A stretch of DNA of 64,000 bases, taken from assembly GCF_009725235.1 (NCBI RefSeq), contig NZ_WJFC01000022.1, forward strand, positions 1 to 64,000. The letters are read 5' to 3'. The position numbers and the translations under genes are program-made. This stretch comes from Scytonema sp. UIC 10036 (GTDB lineage Bacteria > Cyanobacteriota > Cyanobacteriia > Cyanobacteriales > Nostocaceae). Below the pieces are notes generated by a model, which was given only the letters and a program-made list of their open reading frames with translations, did no database searches and had not been told where the DNA came from. This document shows, one piece after another, positions 17,639-26,214 of the stretch (positions are counted from its first letter, which is position 1; every line of letters starts with the position of its first letter).

Positions 17639-18289
17639 TTATTCCCAGTAATTTTTCCAATCGTCTTTAAAAGCTTCTTGAAGCCTTTTTAGGTAAGCAT
17701 TTGTCTTAATTTTAACCATCCATAAATCTTCACTACTTTTACCTCCTTTACAGATAACTCCTTCGGCTACATTGTACTTTCCTTCACGAACATCATCAAT
17801 GAATTTTCCAGTGAGTTTGCCTCGATAAATAATTTTTGCCATGTTTAATTCCTTAAAATCTTTAATAAATTTCTCCGGTTCAATCAAGCCTTTGTCGGTT
17901 TGCACATCAAATAGGATAAGCTGTTTTGAATCTTCCTTTTTGTGCATTCCTGCAAATGATGAAGCTCCAAAAAATTCAGTGAAAACAGTGATTTCCGGGC
18001 AATGATATTGTGGATTGTTGTGGAAAATAGTTGTAAGTGAATTCCCAAAGTCTCTTAAAAAAATGCCAGGTGCTTCCTCTAAACCGGGATGAGCGGTATT
18101 AAAGTCTCTAATACCCATTTCATCTAGGTCAAATCTGTCACGTCGCGTACCAAAGGCATACCAGCCTAGTTCGGAATCCCAAACCCAGTGTAGATTAGTG
18201 CCGTCGTACTTCTCAAAAGCGATACATTGCTTAAAAGGGCAGTTTTTACTGTCGGGAATTTTGGGATACGCAAGCTTGATTTGAGCCAT
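17639..18289 (-). CDS. RNA ligase / nucleotidyltransferase (T4 Rnl2-like)
   Basis: 216 residues from ATG 18289 (MAQIKLAYPKI). Nucleotidyltransferase motifs are present in order: motif I EKYDGTN with the adenylated lysine K27, motif III VFTEFFGAS, motif IV AEGVICKG, and motif V LWMVKIKTNAY. This is the core of covalent-AMP ligases; the short length and lack of an OB fold point to an RNA ligase or RNA-repair-like enzyme. Similar genes occur in phages and scattered bacteria. Stand-alone gene, convergent with the response regulator (27 bp between stops). Substrate unknown; RNA repair is inference. Confidence 0.75.
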   Translation of the reverse strand: MAQIKLAYPKIPDSKNCPFKQCIAFEKYDGTNLHWVWDSELGWYAFGTRRDRFDLDEMGIRDFNTAHPGLEEAPGIFLRDFGNSLTTIFHNNPQYHCPEITVFTEFFGASSFAGMHKKEDSKQLILFDVQTDKGLIEPEKFIKDFKELNMAKIIYRGKLTGKFIDDVREGKYNVAEGVICKGGKSSEDLWMVKIKTNAYLKRLQEAFKDDWKNYWE

Positions 18290-18411
18290 ATTGTAACTAA
18301 CCGAAATGCGATAGCACAAGTATTATCCCGGATTTTTGGTTTTAAACCGGAAGCTGAGATATACAATATGTAACAGACAATTGTAGCTAAAGGAAATCGA
18401 TTCTTCAACTT

Positions 18412-19683
18412 ATGCCTATCCTCTCTAACCGAATATTCCGCATAGCAATAGGCTTTGCCACTTCATTACTTGTTTGTTTAGCTAGTCATTATCTCTATAC
18501 TCAGTCAAAAATTCAACCAATTGCCCAACAAAATTTAGCTTCACAAAATCTCGCCTCAATTCACAATAATTTTCTGGTTTCCCAATCCTCGATCCAGCAA
18601 GGTAAGCAAAGTACTCCATCAACGAAAGAACCCACAATTGCACCAAAGACTTATCAAGTGATTGATGAGTTACAAAAAGATAAATTTAAAGTTTCTGGCG
18701 AGCGCGTGTTTACACGGGGAAAACTACCAACTGTTAAAGTTGATTTTAATCAAACCGATTTATTAGCAACTCTCTCAAATACGAGAAAGTATTTTGAAGA
18801 CTATGCTACAGAAGATCCAAATATTCAAAGACCGGGATTGCTAGAGACCCAAGGGATTACCGTACAAGATGCTCTCAAAACTCTGGACTTCATGATTGGT
18901 GTTTTACAGGAAGATATTAAGAATAAGCGAGCTACAAGGTTACAAGACCCGAATTTTATCAATACTCATTTTCAGGTTATAAAATGGTCTGCTTATAATC
19001 CAGAAAATCCCGGTCAGAGACGAGTGAGACTCACAAAATATGCTGTTTTTATTCATCCAGGCTCTCGTAAGAAAACCCGAACTTTCAATACAGCTATTTA
19101 TAGTTTAAAAGATAATTTAGTGACAGATAATTTCTATACTAAATATACCAAGCAAGATGTGTTGTCAGGTATTTACGAACCAGGAGGTAAAGAATTTGGT
19201 AAGGTCGAGACCCTTGCCTATTTAACCCGACAGGGTTTGGAAGAAGCTCTCATGGAGGGAACGATACTTATTAAATTTAACGATGGTTCTGAAGCACTGT
19301 TTAACGTAGATCGAAATAATGGAATTCCTTATATTCGAGGTGCAGTAGCCAGAGCACAAAAGCGCTATTGGTATTTTAGGGAAGTCGATGCTATTAAAGG
19401 CTATGGATACAAAATAGATGCAAAAATTTCTATTTCTCCCGGAGTTACTTTTGCTGGAGATATCCTTAATATTGGTTTGGGAAAAGTTGTTGCTCTTGAA
19501 TACCTTCAAGGTGGGCGCAAACAATTAAAACTGGGAATTATTGCGGATACAGGCGGAGCGTTTTTACCCAATCTTCATCAACTCGATTTCTTAGCAGGTA
19601 TTTTCCAGGGGAGAACAGATTTCGAACGCAATATCAGGCAACTTCCCGAGTATGCAACAGCTTATATTTTGGTAAAGAAGTGA
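18412..19683 (+). CDS. MltA/3D-domain-like exported protein
   Basis: 423 residues with an N-terminal membrane anchor or signal (IAIGFATSLLVCLASHYLY). The middle and end follow the lytic transglycosylase MltA order: YEPGG (YEP), LTRQGLEEA, GTILIKFNDGSEALF with NGIPYIRG, and LGIIADTGGAFLPNLHQLDF, the last matching the catalytic-aspartate DTGGA of the 3D/MltA domain. MltA enzymes cut peptidoglycan glycan strands. The match is by motif order only and identity looks low. Unlinked to cell-wall genes; divergent from the RNA ligase gene across a 120-bp gap. Confidence 0.6.
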   Translation: MPILSNRIFRIAIGFATSLLVCLASHYLYTQSKIQPIAQQNLASQNLASIHNNFLVSQSSIQQGKQSTPSTKEPTIAPKTYQVIDELQKDKFKVSGERVFTRGKLPTVKVDFNQTDLLATLSNTRKYFEDYATEDPNIQRPGLLETQGITVQDALKTLDFMIGVLQEDIKNKRATRLQDPNFINTHFQVIKWSAYNPENPGQRRVRLTKYAVFIHPGSRKKTRTFNTAIYSLKDNLVTDNFYTKYTKQDVLSGIYEPGGKEFGKVETLAYLTRQGLEEALMEGTILIKFNDGSEALFNVDRNNGIPYIRGAVARAQKRYWYFREVDAIKGYGYKIDAKISISPGVTFAGDILNIGLGKVVALEYLQGGRKQLKLGIIADTGGAFLPNLHQLDFLAGIFQGRTDFERNIRQLPEYATAYILVKK

Positions 19684-19689
19684 ACTTCA

Positions 19690-19729
19690 CCCTACTCCCT
19701 ACTCCCTACTCCCTACTCCCTACTCCCTC
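19690..19729. repeat. CCTACTC heptamer repeat
   Basis: About five tandem CCTACTC units directly after the MltA-like gene, a short tandemly repeated sequence as in other intergenic parts of the window. Confidence 0.85.
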
Positions 19730-19782
19730 TTTTCCAGTAAGATGAGTTTTACAATGACTACTTAATCTTGGAGTGTAAAGTC

Positions 19783-20097
19783 ATGCCAATGGCAGTTGGG
19801 GTTATTGAGACTCAAGGTTTTCCTGCTGTGCTTGCGGCAGCCGATGCAATGGTGAAAGCAGCAGCAGTTACCCTTGTATATTACGGTCTAGCAGAAAGTG
19901 CTCGATTGTTGGTTGCAGTTCGTGGAGATACAGCTGAGGTAGAAAGAGCAGTTGCAGCAGGTATTGCCGCAGGTAACGAACAATCTAATGGTGGTAAGGT
20001 TATTACCTACTACATCGTTCCCAATCCCCCAGAAAACGTGGAAAGTGTTTTGCCCATACACTTTACTACAAAATCGGAACCCTTCCGTGTTTCTTAA
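19783..20097 (+). CDS. ccmK3: Carboxysome shell protein CcmK3
   Basis: 104 residues, a single bacterial-microcompartment (BMC) domain: [38 protein letters not shown], and IVPNPPENVESVLPI. The VTLVYYxLAE segment is CcmK3-like, where CcmK1/2/4 have VTLVGYxxxGSAR. CcmK proteins form hexamers that tile the beta-carboxysome facets. In cyanobacteria ccmK3 and ccmK4 form a satellite pair away from the main ccm operon and are reported to form mixed hexamers; the partner is the next gene. ATG 19783 is chosen because MPMAVGVIET is the usual N-terminus. Confidence 0.88.
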   Translation: MPMAVGVIETQGFPAVLAAADAMVKAAAVTLVYYGLAESARLLVAVRGDTAEVERAVAAGIAAGNEQSNGGKVITYYIVPNPPENVESVLPIHFTTKSEPFRVS

Positions 20098-20248
20098 GAA
20101 GGCAGAGAAGGATTTTTCTTCTGCTTCAGCATAGCTGTCTTTGGCGCTTTCTTCCAGCCAGCTAAAAGAAAACCTATCAAAATAGGTAGAAACATTCGTA
20201 CAATAATTTTGTTGCGCCAGATAAGTTTATTAATATAGGAGATAACCA

Positions 20249-20587
20249 ATGCCACTACAGGCAGTTGGATCGATTGAAACTAAAGGTTTTCCTGCCGTAC
20301 TTGCGGCAGCAGATGCGATGGTGAAAGCAGGTCGGGTCACCCTCGTTGGTTATATAAGAGTGGGTAGCGCTCGTTTTACAGTTAATATACGGGGTGATGT
20401 TCAAGAAGTAAAAACGTCTATGGCAGCTGGTATTGATGCTGTGGAAAAGGTTCATGGCGGTACTCTGGAATCATGGGTTATTATTCCGCGTCCTCATGAA
20501 AACGTTGAAGCTGTTCTACCTATTGGTTATACAGAACAAGTCGAACAGTACCGACAAGCAGTAGAAAATCCAATAGTAAGAAGATAA
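20249..20587 (+). CDS. ccmK4: Carboxysome shell protein CcmK4
   Basis: 112 residues, one BMC domain: [59 protein letters not shown] and [16 protein letters not shown], closely matching CcmK4 including its C-terminal extension. It follows ccmK3 by 151 bp on the same strand with AGGAG eight bases before the ATG. The pair is thought to adjust shell permeability. It is probably co-transcribed with ccmK3; the gap holds no obvious terminator. Confidence 0.9.
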   Translation: MPLQAVGSIETKGFPAVLAAADAMVKAGRVTLVGYIRVGSARFTVNIRGDVQEVKTSMAAGIDAVEKVHGGTLESWVIIPRPHENVEAVLPIGYTEQVEQYRQAVENPIVRR

Positions 20588-20672
20588 TTTGTCATTTGTC
20601 ATTGGTCATTTGTCATTGGTCAAAAGTTACCAAGGACAAAGGACTAAGGACAAAGGACTAAGGACTAATTTT

Positions 20673-21404
20673 ATGTCTAAAGTCTCTATTATTATCCCGA
20701 CTTTAAATGAAGCAAAGTGCTTGGGACGTACTCTGCGCCATCTGAGTCTGTTAACGCCACCTGCACTTGAAGTGCTGGTTGTTGATGGTGGAAGTTCTGA
20801 TGGCACCGTTGCTATAGCCGAACAAGCAGGGGCTTCTGTCCTGATTGCTCAGAAATGCGGACGTGCTGCACAAATGAACCAGGGTGGAAAGATAGCCTCT
20901 GGGGATTATTTATGCTTTGTACACGCTGACACTTTAGTGTGTGATGACCTTGTGACTCTGATTGAGAAGACATTGGCAGATAAATCTGTGACTGCTGGTG
21001 GTTTTATTTCCCTGATGGCAGGAGATAAAACCACCCGTTGGGGTGTGACGCTACACAATTTTTTGAAAACTTATTACGCACCACTGCTTTTCCGCCCGCA
21101 TTTGTTTGTTCGAGGATTGCGTTTGTTGTTTGGGGATCAAGCTATATTTGTACGTCGTACTGATTTTTGGGAATGCGGGGGTTTTGATAGCAATCTCCCT
21201 ATTATGGAAGAAGCTGACTTGTGCTTGAAGTTGGTACAACGGGGAAGAATTTGTTTGCTGAACCGAATTGTTCAAAGTAGCGATCGCCGTGTAGCACATT
21301 GGGGATTTTTTAAAGCGACAGCCATATATCTTTATATTGGCTTCCTTTGGGGTTTTGGTGTTTCGCCTCAATACCTCAAACGATTCTATGAGGAGATTCG
21401 TTAG
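20673..21404 (+). CDS. Family 2 glycosyltransferase (TIGR04283-like)
   Basis: 243 residues from ATG 20673; the upstream in-frame codons translate TCATTTG/AAGGACT tandem repeats and are excluded. GT-A motifs: KVSIIIPTLNEAKCLGRTL, VLVVDGGSSDGT and FVHADTLV (DxD-like HAD). LFGDQAIFVRRTDFWECGGF and IMEEADLCLKLVQRG complete the family order. The C-terminal hydrophobic stretch ATAIYLYIGFLWGFGVS suggests membrane association. Members resemble the transferase-2 family linked to rSAM/selenodomain proteins; acceptor unknown. Confidence 0.85.
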   Translation: MSKVSIIIPTLNEAKCLGRTLRHLSLLTPPALEVLVVDGGSSDGTVAIAEQAGASVLIAQKCGRAAQMNQGGKIASGDYLCFVHADTLVCDDLVTLIEKTLADKSVTAGGFISLMAGDKTTRWGVTLHNFLKTYYAPLLFRPHLFVRGLRLLFGDQAIFVRRTDFWECGGFDSNLPIMEEADLCLKLVQRGRICLLNRIVQSSDRRVAHWGFFKATAIYLYIGFLWGFGVSPQYLKRFYEEIR

Positions 21405-21479
21405 TTGACCATTAAGGCATGGAAGCTTCCGATCGGTGGTATAATCCCTAAGTAACCCTAAATACACTGGTTGCTTAAG

Positions 21480-21620
21480 TTACGGTATAAAAACTATCAA
21501 TACGGTACACAGTAAGATGAGGCAATTTTATTAACGAGGGAACCCTTAACGGTGAAATGTTTTAAGCGGTGATTTAAACCCCGCTTAAAGCGAATGACTT
21601 ATAGAAGTGGGGTTTTTTCT
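21480..21620 (+). ncRNA. Candidate small RNA or leader with alternative hairpins
   Basis: A TATAAA box near 21485 precedes a GC-punctuated stretch. Two hairpins compete: 21561-21569 (TTTAAGCGG) with 21581-21589 (CCGCTTAAA), a perfect 9-bp stem; and 21576-21586 (AAACCCCGCTT) with 21605-21615 (AAGTGGGGTTT, one G-U pair) followed by T6, a rho-independent terminator shape. They share CCGCTT, so only one can form. This could be a terminated sRNA or an attenuator. No known family is recognised. Confidence 0.4.
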
Positions 21621-22059
21621 TCCCAAATGCACAGGACTCGGAACAGCATTCCCTGTTCCCTGTTCCCTTTTTTATGAAACAGATATTGGCAAAACCGCGT
21701 CTAGACGGGATGAGTTATCTTCGCGCTACGAGAGCGGGTGTAAAATGCCAGTTCTTCCAAGACCCTCATCAGATATACCGTGCATACCTAGTATGTTGTT
21801 ATAAAAACGGTTTTCTAAGTTGAAAGCACCTGCTGTGGTTTAACAAAATGTAAATTTTTGTAAAGCCAATAAAGGTCTAGAAAACAGGTTTTTCCGTGAT
21901 TTGAGCTAGACAAAGATGCTTCAAGAGATAAAGCTTTCTGCATAACTCCAGTCAACTAGAACGTAATACAAAGTAGAGACGCGCTTAGTTTATGACGGAC
22001 ATGATTTTATCAGGGGCAACTGCCAGTGAACAAGTTAAGTGGGAAAAAAGGGGGTTGTG
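21621..22059. other. Upstream region of the HetZ-like gene
   Basis: About 440 bp without a supportable gene, with CCCTGTT tandem units at 21648-21668. It presumably holds the promoter for the gene at 22060; I see no certain NtcA box. Confidence 0.4.
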
Positions 22060-23238
22060 ATGCAAACTTTAAAACAGGGTTTCGAGGAGCGCAATCTCAC
22101 TATGGCATTGGAGGCGGAAAAACTGGCACATTATTGGCGAAATCGGTTAGCTGATGAGTGCCCAGAACAAAATCTTGTCAATAGGGAAAGTATCGTTGAT
22201 TGGCTTTTAGGAAGTGACTTGCAACGATTTGAGGTACTCTCCGCAAAGGAGTTAGAGATTGCTCAGCAAGCAATGGAGTACCGCTATCGGATTTTGCGTC
22301 AACGTTACTTGGGTATTGCCAGGGAGCGTGCTTATCGCAACTTGATAACTCGGTTGGGCAGTCTGGTAACATTACGTAACAAAATTCAGACTTGGGTTGC
22401 CTTAAGCCGGGATCGCCAACGGACAGTGTTAGACGTGTTGCAAGAAGTTATCCAAGAATTATTGCAAAGTGATAACTATATGCAACAGCAAATGCTTTCC
22501 ATTGGGGAATGCACCACTGATGACAGATTAAAAAATGCCCTATTGTTTGCCAGTGTGGAAGAGTATTGTTTGCGACCAGTACGGAATCAACCATTGCTCG
22601 TATATCGTTTTGTGAACTATTTGAGACGGACTCAGCGTGGTGGCTTAACTCAAGTGCCAAGCAGTGACTTAGTTAGGCTGGTTTCAGAAGAAATTCTCAC
22701 AGATGACAGCGATAACCGCGTGAACTTGGTAGATACTCAAGCAATTATAGAGTATCAAGAAGCACAAGAAGCAGAGGAACAACAAACTCTACGTCAAGCT
22801 GTGAAGCAGGAATTTGAAACTTACCTGCAAGAGCATCTCGGACAAGAAGCTGTGGCGTGGCTGCATCTTTACCTAGAAGGGAAGTCACAAGATGCGATCG
22901 CCAAACAACTCAACAAACCCATTAAAGAAATCTACCGACTGAGAGAAAAAATCAGCTACCACGCAGTCCGTGTCTTTGCGCTGAAAGATAAGCCAGAACT
23001 GGTAGATGGCTGGTTGTCAACTTCTTTAGAAGAACACAATTTGGGTTTGACACCAAAGCAATGGGATCGATTGCAAGAGAAATTAACCGCAGTACAGCGC
23101 CAGATACTGGAGTTGCGAAAAGCAGGTCGTTCTGTAGAGGAAATAGCTCAACAATTAAAAATTAAGACCCATCAAGCTATGGGTGAATGGACGAAAGTCT
23201 ACTTGATAGCTCAAGGTATGAGAACCCAAGCTGAATGA
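22060..23238 (+). CDS. HetZ-like regulatory protein
   Basis: 392 residues from ATG 22060, with AGGGGG 5-10 bases upstream. Mostly helical. The centre and end resemble sigma-region-4-like helix-turn-helix units: GKSQDAIAKQLNKPIKEIYR and KAGRSVEEIAQQLKIKTHQA. Overall length and layout fit the HetZ-related regulators of filamentous cyanobacteria, which act in heterocyst differentiation, but this call is from memory of the family, not from a search. A long upstream region with a putative sRNA and a structured element just downstream (23390-23478) suggest elaborate regulation. An alternative is a divergent sigma-like factor. Confidence 0.5.
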   Translation: MQTLKQGFEERNLTMALEAEKLAHYWRNRLADECPEQNLVNRESIVDWLLGSDLQRFEVLSAKELEIAQQAMEYRYRILRQRYLGIARERAYRNLITRLGSLVTLRNKIQTWVALSRDRQRTVLDVLQEVIQELLQSDNYMQQQMLSIGECTTDDRLKNALLFASVEEYCLRPVRNQPLLVYRFVNYLRRTQRGGLTQVPSSDLVRLVSEEILTDDSDNRVNLVDTQAIIEYQEAQEAEEQQTLRQAVKQEFETYLQEHLGQEAVAWLHLYLEGKSQDAIAKQLNKPIKEIYRLREKISYHAVRVFALKDKPELVDGWLSTSLEEHNLGLTPKQWDRLQEKLTAVQRQILELRKAGRSVEEIAQQLKIKTHQAMGEWTKVYLIAQGMRTQAE

Positions 23239-23389
23239 GTGTTTAAATTTGAGCCAATCACCACACTATCATTATGGATATGGGAATCATTAAGGGAAAA
23301 AAATTGATTTTATTGACTTGAGTCACAAATTGAGTTTAGTAATTGCGTGTTGACTTAACGCAAGCTACTTAGTAAAAAAGTCATCTTCG

Positions 23390-23478
23390 GTGGCGCGTCC
23401 ATTTCGAAAATGGTGTATACAAGTTGTCAGCTGGTATTGTCCATCTAACAACACACCACTTGAGTCTGGACGCGCCAC
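23390..23478. ncRNA. Long nested stem-loop, candidate structured RNA
   Basis: A perfect 12-bp outer stem GTGGCGCGTCCA (23390-23401) / TGGACGCGCCAC (23467-23478) encloses a co-linear inner stem: TGGTGT (23411-23416) with ACACCA (23453-23458) and GTTGT (23423-23427) with ACAAC (23448-23452), capped by a 20-nt loop. The 89-nt fold is GC-rich against AT-rich flanks and is followed after 25 nt by CTTTTTTT. It fits an independent RNA, a 3'-UTR element of the HetZ-like gene or a 5' element of the next gene. Confidence 0.5.
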
Positions 23479-23585
23479 TCTTAGTGATTTATTTAACTTT
23501 TTTTACTCTAGGATCGTATTCTGTTTACTGCCAACTTAGTTGTGGGCAGTATAGGATATATAGAAACATCTAGCATCAAAACCGT

Positions 23586-24878
23586 ATGTTGTCTTCAGAG
23601 GGTAAACCAGCTGATACCGCAGTAAGTGGTAAGCAAGTGCTACCCAGCACACAAAATCAGTCGGAACAAGGACTAGACCGAGAGCAAATCTTTCGGTTGA
23701 TTGAAAGTACCTTGTCCTTTGAAGCGTGTCTGTATCACCAGATTTTGCCCTTTAACATAAAAGACAACAATTTGGTACTGGGAATGGTGAATCCCCAAGA
23801 CAATGCGGCTATAGATTATGTCAACCGCATACTGCCATACATCAATTGCACCATGGAAACTCAGCCTATCAACGGCGATACTCACCGCACCATACTCTCA
23901 GCATACCTAAATCATAAAAATACAGGGGCGACTGCGGGCAGACCAATGCCAAAATCTTGGGAAGACGTTGCTCAAGAAAAAAAACCGGCTGCGATCGCGA
24001 ATAACTCCGATACACCAGTTAACAGTATCATTCCTGAAACGCCAGAAAGACGGTTAGATAAAACACATACTCACGCACAAATGGTACACAATGGCGATAC
24101 TGTTTGGCAGTTTGGGTATTCAACCTTTAATGAATCGGAAGGTTTGGCACCAACGCCCCACGATGAAAGCCCCAGCCCTACTCAAGAAAATAAGGAAAGG
24201 GATGTGGCTAGGACAGAGCACCCTCCTAACGTATATGTTTTGCACTTGCCCAGCCTTGATACTCTCAGTCCAGTTGAGGAATTAGCGACATTACCCCCCA
24301 GAAAATTACTAGAACAGTTACTAGGACGAGTTTTATCAGACGGAATAGGTCGTTTGTACTTGGAGAGAAGACCTTACCACGGCAGAATACTCTGGAGTGA
24401 AAATGGAGTATTGCAGTCTGTGTTAGAAAAAGTGCCTCTCTCTGTCTTTCAAGGAGTCCTGAATGAATTAAAGCGTTTTGCGTCTCTACCCATGACTACG
24501 GTTGTAGAACCAAAACAGGTCGAGAAGGAATGCCTTTATCAACAAAATCGCTTGTTACTGCGCTTGCGCGTCATGCCCGGAATGTATGGTGAAGAGGCAA
24601 CATTACAAGTGTTGCGAGGAGCAGCCTTAAAATTTTATCAACAGCAACAATTAGCGCGTTTGAGCCGTGATGCAGTGGGAATTTCTCAGCAATTAAAGTT
24701 CAAGTTACGCGAACTCCAAGGACGCCTTACTTTTAATTCCAATCTCAACAACGGACAACAAGAGGCTCTCAATAGCTTAAAACAAATGCTGGAAAATTTA
24801 GATCTACAGCTCAAGGTACTGACAGATATTCCAGAACCACTACCACCAAAAAAAGAAAAGAGAAAGGATAGCCAGTAG
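23586..24878 (+). CDS. PilB/GspE N-domain protein lacking the ATPase core
   Basis: 430 residues. The N-terminal ~100 (REQIFRLIESTLSFEACLYH, PFNIKDNNLVLGMVNPQDN) match the MshEN/T2SSE N-terminal domain of type IV pilus assembly ATPases. After a Pro/Glu-rich linker, residues about 215-350 (LPPRKLLEQLLGRVLSDGIG, then RLRVMPGMYGEEATLQVLRG) match the PilB domain just before the RecA-like ATPase. The protein then ends in coiled coil instead of the ATPase: no Walker A or Walker B. It may regulate or bind pilus components or c-di-GMP. A Crp-type regulator follows 62 bp downstream. Confidence 0.7.
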   Translation: MLSSEGKPADTAVSGKQVLPSTQNQSEQGLDREQIFRLIESTLSFEACLYHQILPFNIKDNNLVLGMVNPQDNAAIDYVNRILPYINCTMETQPINGDTHRTILSAYLNHKNTGATAGRPMPKSWEDVAQEKKPAAIANNSDTPVNSIIPETPERRLDKTHTHAQMVHNGDTVWQFGYSTFNESEGLAPTPHDESPSPTQENKERDVARTEHPPNVYVLHLPSLDTLSPVEELATLPPRKLLEQLLGRVLSDGIGRLYLERRPYHGRILWSENGVLQSVLEKVPLSVFQGVLNELKRFASLPMTTVVEPKQVEKECLYQQNRLLLRLRVMPGMYGEEATLQVLRGAALKFYQQQQLARLSRDAVGISQQLKFKLRELQGRLTFNSNLNNGQQEALNSLKQMLENLDLQLKVLTDIPEPLPPKKEKRKDSQ

Positions 24879-24940
24879 TTGTCTTCAACCACTAACCAAT
24901 AACAACTAACAACTAACATTTTATTTAAAGATATATTTTC

Positions 24941-25624
24941 ATGCAGACTGAGGTTTTTAGTGAACTGTTTCCTTTAATGAGCACTGCCAACCCCCAAACT
25001 ATAGAATGGCTGCTCTCTGTTGCTACCGATCGCGAATATCCAGCAGGAAGAGCTGTTCTCATGGAAGATGCTTGGGGTAATGCACTTTATTTTCTGGTTT
25101 CCGGTTGGGTTAAAGTTCGGCGTACAGTAGGTGAGGATTCTGTCGCTATAGCGATTTTGGGTCGGGGCGATTTTTTTGGTGAAATGGCAATTTTAGATGA
25201 ATCCCCTCGCTCAACTGATGTTATTGCTCTTTCGCCTGTAAAGTTGCTCAGTATTTCTAGAGAACGCTTTATTCAAATATTATTTAAAGATCCACAATTA
25301 CATCATCGAATGCTGCAACTCATGGTGCGGCGACTCAGACAAATTAATGTCCGCTTGCAAATGCGTTCTGCACCCCCAGCTGTCAAGTTAGCTCACACTC
25401 TTGTCACCTTGGGTGAGAGTTATGGTCAGTCTCTAGACAAGGGAAAAGAAATATATAACATTCCTTTCAAAGATTTAGCAGATGTCACAGAAATTAGTGT
25501 TGAAGACACCACAAAAATTATGGAAAAACTACACGAAAAAGGCTGGATTAAAATCGATAAGACAAATCAGAGCATTTATTTAGCCAATTTGAAACAGTTG
25601 GTAAACTTGGCAGGCAAAGTATAG
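24941..25624 (+). CDS. Crp/Fnr-family transcriptional regulator
   Basis: 227 residues. Cyclic-nucleotide-binding beta roll: YFLVSGWVKVRR, ILGRGDFFGEMAILDESPRS; the phosphate-binding cassette GEMAILDESPRST keeps the G-E...R-S pattern of nucleotide-binding members. A dimer helix (HHRMLQLMVRRLRQINVRLQ) leads to a winged HTH: FKDLADVTEISVEDTTKIME, EKGWIKIDKTNQSIYL. It lies directly after the PilB-like gene, probably co-transcribed. Regulon unknown. Confidence 0.92.
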   Translation: MQTEVFSELFPLMSTANPQTIEWLLSVATDREYPAGRAVLMEDAWGNALYFLVSGWVKVRRTVGEDSVAIAILGRGDFFGEMAILDESPRSTDVIALSPVKLLSISRERFIQILFKDPQLHHRMLQLMVRRLRQINVRLQMRSAPPAVKLAHTLVTLGESYGQSLDKGKEIYNIPFKDLADVTEISVEDTTKIMEKLHEKGWIKIDKTNQSIYLANLKQLVNLAGKV

Positions 25625-26214
25625 TAGCAAATAGCAAAATTTTAACGAAGAAAGCCAGAGGGCAGCTATGCTGAAGGCAGAATAAAAGAGGTATAATTTT
25701 TAATTGAGTGTATTTAGTAATGAGACAAAATATATGCGTAGATATATTATTAAGAAATCCTTAAATTGGTCACATTTATGCACGCTCTACCCTACAGCAT
25801 AGCTGTCGTTTAAATAAAATGATAGCTTTTTTCTATTTCTTGCAATATAATAGTCAAATTTTCAGGTGTACAAATTTTCAGGTAAATTAAATTTTCTGAG
25901 CTTTCTTAGCTATAGATTTTCTTATAGTAATGATGTCTCGCCCGTTTTTATATCCCACAATATCTATCAGTTAACAGATGTATTAATTAAGACCACTAAA
26001 AGGGTCATATTCTCGCTAAATCATGTTTATTCTTGAAGTAGTGCTATTAATGGTAGAAAGTAATTGATTTTACCAAGTGAAAAGTAGTGATTACTGTATT
26101 GGTAAGCAGTACTTTTTACTTAAAGCTATTGACTGTTGACCATTGATTGTTGACTAATGACTATTAACTAGTCATTTGTCGCTAGTACCTAGATCTCCTA
26201 ACACACAACCACTG
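25625..26214. other. Long intergenic region
   Basis: About 590 bp with no supportable gene. It contains inverted copies of CAGCTATGCTG (25663-25673) and CAGCATAGCTGTC (25796-25808), the latter also at about 20127 after ccmK3, and TTGACTATT/TTGACCATT-type heptamers near 26130-26170 before the peptidase gene. Confidence 0.4.

Noticed and set aside
21607..21804. 65-codon frame in the region upstream of the HetZ-like gene
   Set aside because: It crosses a terminator hairpin and heptamer repeats; no protein-like features.
25660..25810. CAGCATAGCTGTC palindromes as an operator
   Set aside because: Three scattered copies, all downstream of genes; too little to assign a function.
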